Shown here one piece after another: positions 1-5,582 of a DNA stretch of 7,433 nt. Position 1 is the first letter of the stretch, and every line of letters starts with the position of its first letter. The notes beneath the pieces were generated by a model. It did no database searches. It saw only the letters and a list, made by a program, of their open reading frames with translations, and was not told where the DNA came from. The translations under genes were made by a program, and so were the position numbers. The stretch comes from an uncultured Bacteroidota bacterium (GTDB taxonomy: Bacteria; Bacteroidota; Bacteroidia; Chitinophagales; Chitinophagaceae): contig CAIWHI010000551.1 of assembly GCA_903912435.1 (NCBI GenBank), positions 1 through 7,433 of the forward strand, written 5' to 3'.

Positions 1-65
1 TGTTTGGTATTGCAATAAATAATAAAAGTGTAGTGTGATATAGTAATCCTTTAATACACCGCCCA

Positions 66-902
66 ATGAAAACCAGTATACTCGTCTATATTTTTATATT
101 TATCATTATAATTTCTTGTGTAAGCCAGAAAACAGACTACGTTTTTAATAAATTAAAGACTGAATTGGATAAAAAGGGTCTAAAAATTGATTCAGTAGAT
201 AATATAGGATTGATTTATGTAACTGTTCAAGATATTAAACTTTCGATTAGTCTTGACAATCTACGGAAAAGTTATACAGAAAGTAAGGATGATAATGAAA
301 TCGTAGAATTTGCAAACGCGATAGTTACTTCTGTGGATGAAATTGGCCCATGGAAGGAATGTAAAGACCACATATATACTTCCTATTTTCCATCAGATTT
401 TGAATTCAAAGACAATATCCACAAAAAGATTACTGATGAATTCCATCAGATATTTAGTCTGAGGATAAATGGCAAAATTAGTTGGATATTACCAGATCAA
501 TTAAAGAAATGGGGGATAGATACTGTTGAATTGGAAAAGCAAGCCGATATGAATGGCAATGAACTGCTTATTAAAGCCAACATAGAATTTGATACCATTG
601 AAGGAAAGAAAATCGGTTATTTCAGCATTGGAGATGGGAATGATATTTTAAAGGGTTCAATGCTATTCGCATCTGGATTTAAGGAAAAAGTAAAAGCACA
701 ATTTGGATTTCCCGTATATGCAATTTTTCCTGTAAGGGATTTCCTGATTTTCTTCTCAGAAAAAGATTTTGATTTTTTCTCTTCAAGAATAGGGACAACG
801 GTCAAGAAGGAATACAATAAGTCGGCATACCCAATCACACCTGAATTATTAAAAGTCTCAGATAAAGGAGTGGAAGCAGTGGGCAAGTACCCTGTTAAAT
901 GA
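66..902 (+). CDS. Putative lipoprotein, DUF1444 (YtpQ)-like
   Basis: The 278-residue product starts with a lipoprotein signal: Lys2, a very hydrophobic stretch (about residues 5-16) and the lipobox IISC with Cys18 as the predicted lipidated residue. No acidic surface-export motif follows the cysteine, so a periplasm-facing lipoprotein is the simplest guess. The body is charged and soluble-looking. Its layout resembles DUF1444/YtpQ: a SLDNL...Y segment (about 62-70) followed by DNEIVEF, a YFPSDF segment near 107-112, and a C-terminal half with GDGND, PVYAIFPVRDFLIFF (216-230) and YPITPELLKVSDKG. That assignment is from memory of the family and is moderate. Known DUF1444 proteins are typically cytoplasmic and of unknown function, so a lipidated form would be a variant. 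The gene is visibly richer in A and T (many AAA, GAT and ATA codons) than lptB or the GH3 gene. The ATG at 66 is chosen because it begins the signal peptide; no Shine-Dalgarno sequence precedes it. Confidence 0.8.
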   Translation: MKTSILVYIFIFIIIISCVSQKTDYVFNKLKTELDKKGLKIDSVDNIGLIYVTVQDIKLSISLDNLRKSYTESKDDNEIVEFANAIVTSVDEIGPWKECKDHIYTSYFPSDFEFKDNIHKKITDEFHQIFSLRINGKISWILPDQLKKWGIDTVELEKQADMNGNELLIKANIEFDTIEGKKIGYFSIGDGNDILKGSMLFASGFKEKVKAQFGFPVYAIFPVRDFLIFFSEKDFDFFSSRIGTTVKKEYNKSAYPITPELLKVSDKGVEAVGKYPVK

Positions 903-1028
903 TACAAAAGTAAGTATATTGAAATTCAATTAAATGTTGTTGATGCGTTAATGTATGATTATTCTCACCCATCCCCCTTCAAAAATTAAAATAATATTAG
1001 CAATTGTTATTTAAAACACCTGCTTAAA

Positions 1029-1060
1029 TTTGCTTTTCAAAAATTTAATATTAAACTTTG
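1029..1060 (+). promoter_or_regulatory. Candidate Bacteroidota promoter for the type IX cargo gene
   Basis: TTTG at 1029-1032 is followed after 20 nt by AAACTTTG (1053-1060). This is one mismatch from the Bacteroidota -7 consensus TAnnTTTG, and the spacing fits the usual 19-21 nt. The start of transcription would fall near 1065, giving a leader of about 30 nt before the ATG at 1097. This is a pattern match only. Confidence 0.45.
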
Positions 1061-1096
1061 ACCATAAATCACAATCAAAAACTAAAAAGCAATTTT

Positions 1097-2122
1097 ATGA
1101 AAAAAGCGTTACTTTCTTTTGCAGCTGCAGTATGCTCATTTGCTGCTTTTGCACAGCCTACACTTACTGCTGCTACAAACACTCCGGTAGCTGGTGATAT
1201 TTTTAATGGCCGTATTTGCGACACTACAGGCGTTACACCCGGTGCCTCTGGTGCCAGTGTTACCTGGAATTTCTCAACCCTGCATGCCACCAGCCAGGAC
1301 ACATTGGCATATATGGCATGTTCATCTACTCCTCATTGCGATTCTTTTATAATTAGCAACCTTGCCAGCTTCGATAATACTACTTACCAATATTATTTAA
1401 ATAGCACCTCAGCTATGACAGGTATTGGCCAGGTTGATGCTGCCGGCACGAATTATATACATTTGACCAACTACCTCGATCAGATGTTTTATCCATGTAC
1501 TTACTTAAGTACACATGTAGATACAGCATTAGGCCATTTTTCTATATCAGGAACAGCAGTTGCGTTGCGTATATTGGACAGCTTTAAAGCTGATGGTTAC
1601 GGAACATTGACATTACCTACCGGTACACATACTAACGTATTGAGAGTGCATATGATTAACTACACTACCGATACAATTACTATTGTAATAGGTGGCATTC
1701 CATTCCCAACAGCAAGCACTTCACGTTCTGAATCTTACTTATGGTTTGATACCGGTTATCATTCACCTCTATTGAATATTGGCCTTGATACTGTTGGTAA
1801 TGTTCCATTGCATGTTACAAGTGCAAAATTCTATACTCATGGCGCAGTATTAGGAGCAAATACCCTTACATCTGACAATTCTAATATTGAAGTATTCCCT
1901 AACCCTGCTACTGAAAACATCACTGTAAAATTCAACACAGCTACATCTGAAAATGTAATAGTTAGCTTAACTGATTTAGTAGGTAGGGAAGTAGCTACTG
2001 CTAGTCAAATCACAAATAACTCTGCTACAATCCCGGTTTCTGGTTTATCATCAGGTCTTTACTTGGTTCAGGTTATCAATGGTAATGAGCGCACTACACG
2101 TAAAGTGGTAGTAGGTAAATAA
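1097..2122 (+). CDS. Secreted protein with type IX secretion C-terminal sorting domain
   Basis: The 341-residue product begins with a clear Sec signal peptide: Lys2-Lys3, the hydrophobic run ALLSFAAAVCSFAAFA, and a probable cut after Ala-Phe-Ala before Gln20. The mature part is rich in Thr, Ser, Asn and Ala, as in many Bacteroidota surface or secreted proteins, and matches no enzyme family I recognise. From about residue 262 to the end there is a typical Por-type (TIGR04183-like) tail: IEVFPNPAT (264-272), VSLTDLVGREV, then GLSSGLYLVQV and a basic terminal RKVVVGK. This tail directs cargo through the type IX machinery after Sec export, with release or surface anchoring. An in-frame TTG lies upstream at 1058, but the ATG at 1097 is preferred because it starts the signal peptide exactly. 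The gene appears monocistronic: a promoter candidate lies just upstream and a strong terminator just downstream. The substrate or binding partner is unknown. Confidence 0.88.
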   Translation: MKKALLSFAAAVCSFAAFAQPTLTAATNTPVAGDIFNGRICDTTGVTPGASGASVTWNFSTLHATSQDTLAYMACSSTPHCDSFIISNLASFDNTTYQYYLNSTSAMTGIGQVDAAGTNYIHLTNYLDQMFYPCTYLSTHVDTALGHFSISGTAVALRILDSFKADGYGTLTLPTGTHTNVLRVHMINYTTDTITIVIGGIPFPTASTSRSESYLWFDTGYHSPLLNIGLDTVGNVPLHVTSAKFYTHGAVLGANTLTSDNSNIEVFPNPATENITVKFNTATSENVIVSLTDLVGREVATASQITNNSATIPVSGLSSGLYLVQVINGNERTTRKVVVGK

Positions 2123-2146
2123 TTTTATTCAACAGATTCATATTTT

Positions 2147-2194
2147 GAATGGCCAATAGGTAAAATATTATTTACCCATTGGCCATTCTCTTTT
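2147..2194 (+). terminator. Rho-independent terminator of the type IX cargo gene
   Basis: An 18-nt arm (2147-2164) pairs with 2171-2188 around the 6-nt loop ATATTA. Seventeen of 18 positions are complementary; the one mismatch is A2158 against C2177. The stem carries a GGCC core and is followed by TCTTTT (2189-2194). It lies 24 nt after the stop codon. The U-run is on the + strand side only, so it looks unidirectional. Confidence 0.85.
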
Positions 2195-2231
2195 AAGATT
2201 TTACTGTGAATGTATATTCCTTTCTATTCAT

Positions 2232-2239
2232 TAATTTTG
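2232..2239 (+). promoter_or_regulatory. Candidate -7 promoter element upstream of lptB
   Basis: TAATTTTG matches the Bacteroidota -7 box TAnnTTTG exactly. About 20 nt upstream there is no clean TTTG, only TGTG (2205-2208) or AATG (2209-2212). Transcription would start near 2244-2247, leaving a leader of only about 10 nt before the TTG start codon. This is a pattern match, and chance occurrence in AT-rich DNA is possible. Confidence 0.4.
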
Positions 2240-2253
2240 CTTAAAAGGCTTAC

Positions 2254-3027
2254 TTGAGAATACATACTGACGGACTCGTAAAACAATATGGCAGGCGCAC
2301 GGTGGTCAACAATGTGTCGTTTGACGTAAACCAGGGCGAAATTGTAGGTTTGCTGGGTCCTAATGGGGCTGGCAAAACCACATCATTTTATATGGTGGTA
2401 GGGTTGGTAAAGCCCGACAAGGGCGATGTATTTCTCGATGGTGAGAACATTACCAAACTCCCAATGTTTAAGCGTGCCCAGATGGGTATAGGCTACCTGC
2501 CACAGGAGGCATCTATTTTCCGCAAATTATCGGTAGAAGATAATATCACTGCAGTGCTCGAAATGACAAAACTCACCCGCCGTGAACAGCAGGATAAATT
2601 GGAGTCTTTGCTGGATGAATTTCATTTGGGCCATGTGCGTAAAAGTCCGGGTGATGTCTTAAGCGGTGGTGAAAGAAGGCGTACCGAAATAGCCAGGGCT
2701 TTGGCGGTAAATCCTAAATTCATCCTGCTTGATGAACCCTTTGCCGGTATCGACCCAATTGCAGTAGAGGATATACAGAGTATAGTAGCAGCATTGAAAT
2801 TTAAAAATATCGGTATCCTCATCACCGACCATAATGTGCAGGAAACCTTATCAATTACCGACAGGGCCTATCTCTTATTTGAGGGCAAGATACTAAAGGC
2901 AGGTAGTGCCGAAGAGCTTGCTGCTGATGAACAGGTAAGAAAAGTGTATCTTGGACAGAATTTCGAACTGAAAAAGAAGGTGCCAAAGCCGCTTGGTATA
3001 GTGGCAAAACCCGATTTTAAGCCTTAA
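2254..3027 (+). CDS. lptB: LPS export ABC transporter ATP-binding protein LptB
   Basis: The 257-residue ATPase drives the LptB2FGC inner-membrane complex, which extracts LPS from the inner membrane and pushes it along the Lpt bridge to the outer membrane. All ABC motifs are intact: Walker A GPNGAGKT (35-42), Q-loop Gln84, signature LSGGERRR (136-143), Walker B FILLDE (156-161) with Glu161 as the catalytic base, D-loop GIDP (165-168) and switch His193. LptB-typical features are the TTSFYM stretch after Walker A, the GIGYLPQEASIFRKLSVEDN block (78-97) and the VRKVYLGQNFEL end (228-239). About 18 extra basic residues follow that end compared with the usual length near 240. The start is TTG at 2254, preceded by AAAAGG (2243-2248) and by an in-frame stop at 2242, so no upstream ATG is possible; the next in-frame Met (47) lies past Walker A. 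The TTG product aligns with the family start (LVKxYxxRTVVxxVSF). No other lpt gene lies in the window. Confidence 0.96.
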   Translation: MRIHTDGLVKQYGRRTVVNNVSFDVNQGEIVGLLGPNGAGKTTSFYMVVGLVKPDKGDVFLDGENITKLPMFKRAQMGIGYLPQEASIFRKLSVEDNITAVLEMTKLTRREQQDKLESLLDEFHLGHVRKSPGDVLSGGERRRTEIARALAVNPKFILLDEPFAGIDPIAVEDIQSIVAALKFKNIGILITDHNVQETLSITDRAYLLFEGKILKAGSAEELAADEQVRKVYLGQNFELKKKVPKPLGIVAKPDFKP

Positions 3028-3113
3028 TTTCCATTTAGATTGATTACTTATGTATTCATTGTTGATTGGATAAAAGCAAAAATAATTTTATTCGATGTTC
3101 TTTTTTTTAAGGA

Positions 3114-3136
3114 ATTAAAGCCTGAAAGGCTTTAAT
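3114..3136. repeat. Perfect 9-bp hairpin, TGAAA loop
   Basis: ATTAAAGCC (3114-3122) and GGCTTTAAT (3128-3136) pair perfectly around TGAAA. It lies 86 nt after the lptB stop, with a T8 run before it (3101-3108) and not after it, so it does not look like a classic terminator. The core GCC-TGAAA-GGC matches the other GCCC/GGGC hairpins in this gap. Confidence 0.75.
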
Positions 3137-3142
3137 ATGAAT

Positions 3143-3166
3143 AGCCCCGGTGTAAACCGCAGGGCT
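3143..3166. repeat. Two-part hairpin around GTAA loop
   Basis: AGCCC (3143-3147) pairs with GGGCT (3162-3166), and inside it CGGT (3148-3151) pairs with ACCG (3156-3159) around a GTAA loop, with a 2-nt bulge at 3160-3161. The central GGTGTAAACC recurs at 3291-3300. Confidence 0.7.
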
Positions 3167-3285
3167 GTTGCATTCTGTTTAATTCTGGCTGAAAAATCCC
3201 GAAGGGATGACAGGATTATAGTAAAATTACCAATTTAAAAGGGCAAAACCCCGGAGGGGTGACATTATTTCAGAGAATGCAACAG
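3165..3285. repeat. 12-bp inverted repeat enclosing two related hairpins
   Basis: CTGTTGCATTCT (3165-3176) is the exact reverse complement of AGAATGCAACAG (3274-3285). Outside each arm lies a GGTGTAAACC hairpin (3143-3166 on the left, about 3286-3306 on the right), and between the arms lie two direct-repeat hairpins. The whole, about 3143-3306, reads like a small composite element with inverted ends. Confidence 0.7.
3194..3271. repeat. Tandem related hairpins with TGACA tails
   Basis: Copy one is ATCCC-GAA-GGGAT (3196-3208) followed by GACAGGATTATAG. Copy two is ACCCC-GGA-GGGGT (3248-3260) followed by GACATTATTTCAG. They share the stem position, a 3-nt GRA loop and the tail, with compensating changes in the stem (TCCC/GGGA against CCCC/GGGG). 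A third, degraded copy seems to lie at 3329-3351 and ends in TGTCATTATTT, one base different from TGACATTATTT at 3260-3270. Confidence 0.65.
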
Positions 3286-3403
3286 ACCTGGGTGTAAACC
3301 GGGGGGACGGAAATGAAAAACGGAGAACGCCAAGGGGCAATGTCATTATTTAAACATTTTGGGTTAAAACAAATATATTTTAGTGAAAACCAAAATCGAT
3401 GGC

Positions 3404-3483
3404 GCCCTGAATGGGCCTGATATATTAGCCCAGAGCATCGCCCTGGGTAGCAATGATGGCTAGTGTGTAAGCCCTGCAAGGGC
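3404..3483. repeat. Two GCCC-N5-GGGC hairpins flanking a CCCAG hairpin
   Basis: GCCC-TGAAT-GGGC lies at 3404-3416 and GCCC-TGCAA-GGGC at 3471-3483, the second followed by GAAAT. Between them 3429-3436 pairs with 3440-3447 around ATC, an 8-bp stem with one A-C mismatch at 3434/3442. The three hairpins sit within 80 nt. Confidence 0.65.
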
Positions 3484-3555
3484 GAAATGTATTTGTAATT
3501 GGCATGAATTGAAGGATAAAATAAATTTGGAATTTCATGCAAACCTTGGCTTAAT

Positions 3556-3581
3556 AATATTGCCCAGCGGGGTTCAATATT
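3556..3581. repeat. Hairpin upstream of the GH3 gene
   Basis: AATATTG (3556-3562) pairs with CAATATT (3575-3581), and inside it CCC (3563-3565) can pair with GGG. It ends 44 nt before the GH3 start codon, so it could lie in or next to the promoter region. It may be one more member of the repeat cluster. Confidence 0.55.
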
Positions 3582-3625
3582 AAAGTACATTGATTGATAT
3601 TGATTTTGGATTGTTAACTAATTAG

Positions 3626-5176
3626 ATGTCTGTTCTCACAGACCTTAACACATATATGAGTATTATTAGTCCTGCTTTCAAAGGGTATATTAAATTGCGC
3701 CAGAGTGCAATTGATAACTTCATGCACAATCCTATTGATACCCAACAACAGGTTTTTAATCATCTTATAGGCTCGGCACAGTTTACCGAGTATGGCAAAA
3801 AATACAATTTTGAACGAATTGATAGCATAAGCGATTTTCAGAAAATAGTACCTATCAACGATTACGAAACCTTAAAACCCTATATTCAGCGCATACTGGA
3901 AGGTACCCAAAATGTACTTTGGCCATCGCCCATTACTTGGTTTGCCAAATCGAGTGGCACTACCAGTGATAAGAGCAAATTCATACCAGTAAGTAAGGAG
4001 TCGCTTGATGATACCCACTTCAGGGGTGGTAGGGATGTATTGGCACTCTATCTTAAGGAAAATCCAAAATCTGAATTAACATCTGGTAAATGCCTGGTAT
4101 TAGGAGGTAGCCACCAGATAAACCAACTAAATGCTGCATCATTCTTTGGCGACCTCTCGGCAGTGATGCTGCAAAATATGCCCCTGGCAGGCCAGCTATT
4201 CCGCTTGCCGGAATTATCTATTGCACTAATGACCGAGTGGGAAGATAAGATTGAGCGGATGGCACATAGCACCATTAGTGAAAATGTAACTTATATAGCG
4301 GGTGTACCCACCTGGACTATTGTATTGATAAAAAGGATATTGGAGATAACCGGTGCTACCAACCTGCTGGAGATATGGCCAAATCTGGAATTATACATCC
4401 ACGGTGGGGTAAACTTCACACCTTACCGTCGCCAATTTGAGCAATTTATCCCTTCCCCTTATATGTCTTATAGGGAAACCTATAATGCTTCCGAAGGCTT
4501 TTTTGCAGCCCAGGACAGGGATGATGAAGAAGGGATGTTGCTATTTCTCAACCACGGTATTTTCTATGAGTTCATGCCACAGTCGGAATATGGCAGCGAA
4601 AATCCGCGCATGCTAACCTTGAAAGAAGTAGAACTCTATAAAAACTATGCAATCGTAATTAGTACCAATGGCGGCCTGTGGCGCTACCTGGTAGGCGATA
4701 CGGTGCAGTTTACCTCCTTAAATCCATTTAGGATAAAGGTAACCGGTAGGTTAAAACACTTTATCAATGCATTTGGTGAGGAGGTGATTGTAGACAATGC
4801 TGATAATGCCATAGCAGCAGCCTGTGCCGAAACAGGTGCTACAGTGGTTGACTATTCAGCCGCTCCTGTTTACATGACCGGTGAAAATAATGGAGCCCAT
4901 GAGTGGATAATAGAATTCGATCACCTGCCTGTTTCATTAGAAACCTTTACTGTATTACTCGATAAGTCCCTGCAAGCTATCAATTCCGACTACGAGGCCA
5001 AACGCTATAAGGATATGGCCCTTCGTATGCCAATAGTGCACGCTATGCCACGGGATGGTTTCAAAAAATGGCTTAAAGACAAGGGTAAACTAGGTGGGCA
5101 GCACAAAGTGCCCCGCCTGAACAATGAAAGGAAATACCTGGAAGAAATGCTGGCCTACCTAAATCCAACTAATTAA
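3626..5176 (+). CDS. GH3 family adenylate-forming enzyme (putative acyl-acid amido synthetase)
   Basis: The 516-residue protein belongs to the GH3 family, first known from plants, where members activate a carboxylic acid with ATP and join it to an amino acid. Bacterial members are widespread in Bacteroidota but their substrates are unknown. Visible motifs are the ATP-binding P-loop-like SSGTTSDKSK (109-118), YNASEGFFA (286-294, equivalent to the family's Y-G-x-S/T-E-G motif), YLVGDTV (354-360) and TGRLKHFINAFGEEV (373-387), the hinge region before the C-terminal lid. The lid ends with GQHKVPRLNNERKYLEEML, a block I associate with bacterial GH3 proteins. Length is normal and no motif is broken. 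There is no signal peptide, so it is probably cytoplasmic. The start at 3626 follows an AT-rich leader without a Shine-Dalgarno sequence; TGATTTTG at 3601-3608 is one mismatch from a -7 box. It stands alone, separated by repeats from lptB and by 405 nt from the next gene. Confidence 0.92.
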   Translation: MSVLTDLNTYMSIISPAFKGYIKLRQSAIDNFMHNPIDTQQQVFNHLIGSAQFTEYGKKYNFERIDSISDFQKIVPINDYETLKPYIQRILEGTQNVLWPSPITWFAKSSGTTSDKSKFIPVSKESLDDTHFRGGRDVLALYLKENPKSELTSGKCLVLGGSHQINQLNAASFFGDLSAVMLQNMPLAGQLFRLPELSIALMTEWEDKIERMAHSTISENVTYIAGVPTWTIVLIKRILEITGATNLLEIWPNLELYIHGGVNFTPYRRQFEQFIPSPYMSYRETYNASEGFFAAQDRDDEEGMLLFLNHGIFYEFMPQSEYGSENPRMLTLKEVELYKNYAIVISTNGGLWRYLVGDTVQFTSLNPFRIKVTGRLKHFINAFGEEVIVDNADNAIAAACAETGATVVDYSAAPVYMTGENNGAHEWIIEFDHLPVSLETFTVLLDKSLQAINSDYEAKRYKDMALRMPIVHAMPRDGFKKWLKDKGKLGGQHKVPRLNNERKYLEEMLAYLNPTN

Positions 5177-5186
5177 TTTCAGTTGG
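5165..5186 (+). terminator. Weak hairpin over the GH3 stop codon
   Basis: CCAACT (5165-5170) pairs with AGTTGG (5181-5186), with the stop codon inside the 10-nt loop. No T-run follows directly; TTTTT comes only at 5201-5205. It is a possible but weak end of transcription for the GH3 gene. Confidence 0.25.
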
Positions 5187-5412
5187 TGGAATAAATCTCA
5201 TTTTTAGGAACGATTATTAACTAAAGTACATCATCTGACTTGTTCTTTCTCTTTTCTGCTGTGTTACTAAAGTAGATAAATAGATTACTATTCGCGCCCC
5301 TAAGATTGTCGGGATTGTGCCTTGCCTAAAAGAAAAACACCAGCGCATATGATATACTTTATTTAATCAATGTTCATAATGTAAAACTTGTGTAACAAAA
5401 TTATTATACCCT

Positions 5413-5442
5413 ATTTTCTAAAATCCCCAATTTTAGGAAAAT
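5413..5442. terminator. AT-rich hairpin, possible terminator
   Basis: ATTTTCTAAAAT (5413-5424) pairs with ATTTTAGGAAAAT (5430-5442) around CCCCA, with a single bulged base in the right arm. The T content is inside the arms and no T-run follows, so termination is uncertain; a regulatory dyad is an alternative. Confidence 0.3.
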
Positions 5443-5483
5443 GCAATTTGCCAATTATCTACATGCTAATACTATATCGAATT

Positions 5484-5518
5484 TATACGCTCTTTTTTAA
5501 TTAAAAATAGAACGTATA
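5484..5518. promoter_or_regulatory. AT-rich dyad overlapping the DUF1800 promoter
   Basis: The perfect 14-bp palindrome TTTTTAATTAAAAA (5494-5507) is bracketed by TATACG (5484-5489) and CGTATA (5513-5518), which are inverted copies offset by one base from the same centre. The right arm runs into the -7 box, so a bound regulator would compete with RNA polymerase. An operator is inference; AT-rich DNA makes such symmetry by chance more easily. Confidence 0.3.
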
Positions 5519-5522
5519 TTTG
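5515..5522 (+). promoter_or_regulatory. Candidate -7 promoter element for DUF1800-DUF1501
   Basis: TATATTTG is an exact match to the Bacteroidota -7 consensus TAnnTTTG. About 18-20 nt upstream there is a T-run (5493-5498) in place of a perfect TTTG. Transcription would begin near 5529, leaving a leader of about 54 nt before the ATG at 5583. Confidence 0.5.
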
Positions 5523-5582
5523 TTATAGTAGTTAGGCCTCGGGTGCTATGTATTTATTGATGTGTGAATTCATAATTATTTT

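Larger units (their letters stand above)
3114..3581. repeat. Cluster of short GC-rich palindromes (REP-like) in a 598-nt gene-free gap
   Basis: The gap between lptB and the GH3 gene (3028-3625) has no credible gene but holds about nine short hairpins, listed below. They share themes: a TGAAA-type loop between GCC(C) and GGGC (three copies), CCC-GAA/GGA-GGG followed by TGACA (two copies plus a degenerate one), and GGTGTAAACC (two copies). Such islands of small palindromes are common between Bacteroidota genes and resemble REP/BIME elements, which in other bacteria are moved by REP-associated (RAYT) transposases. No transposase gene lies in the window. The interpretation as mobile repeats is inference; the hairpins themselves are read directly. 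Confidence 0.75.
5178..5582. other. Gene-free gap before the DUF1800 gene
   Basis: About 405 nt without a credible coding frame on either strand. It holds a hairpin (5413-5442), an AT-rich dyad (5484-5518) and a promoter candidate (5515-5522). The first half (5190-5400) shows nothing I can name, and the GC-rich palindromes of the 3114-3581 gap are absent here. Confidence 0.7.

Noticed and set aside
617..907. 96-codon open frame on the - strand
   Set aside because: It lies wholly opposite the lipoprotein gene, whose signal peptide and family-like layout are convincing; the product has no recognisable feature.
1058..1096. Upstream TTG start extending the type IX cargo protein by 13 residues
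   Set aside because: The extension is polar and would precede a perfect Sec signal peptide that begins at the ATG at 1097; position 1058 also lies in the likely -7 box.
3101..3136. Terminator of lptB made by T8 and the hairpin at 3114-3136
   Set aside because: The T-run precedes the hairpin on the + strand, and on the - strand the hairpin is followed by A's, so neither direction has the usual hairpin-then-U order.
3114..3581. CRISPR array
   Set aside because: The repeats are short, differ in sequence and spacing, and there are no equal-length spacers or cas genes.
3270..3590. A 106-codon open frame on the - strand in the repeat-filled gap
   Set aside because: It runs straight through the palindromes, has a composition rich in Cys, His, Tyr and Pro, and resembles no family. 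Such frames arise from repeat sequence read on the opposite strand.
4048..4275. 75-codon open frame on the - strand inside the GH3 gene
   Set aside because: It lies opposite conserved GH3 sequence and has no family resemblance.
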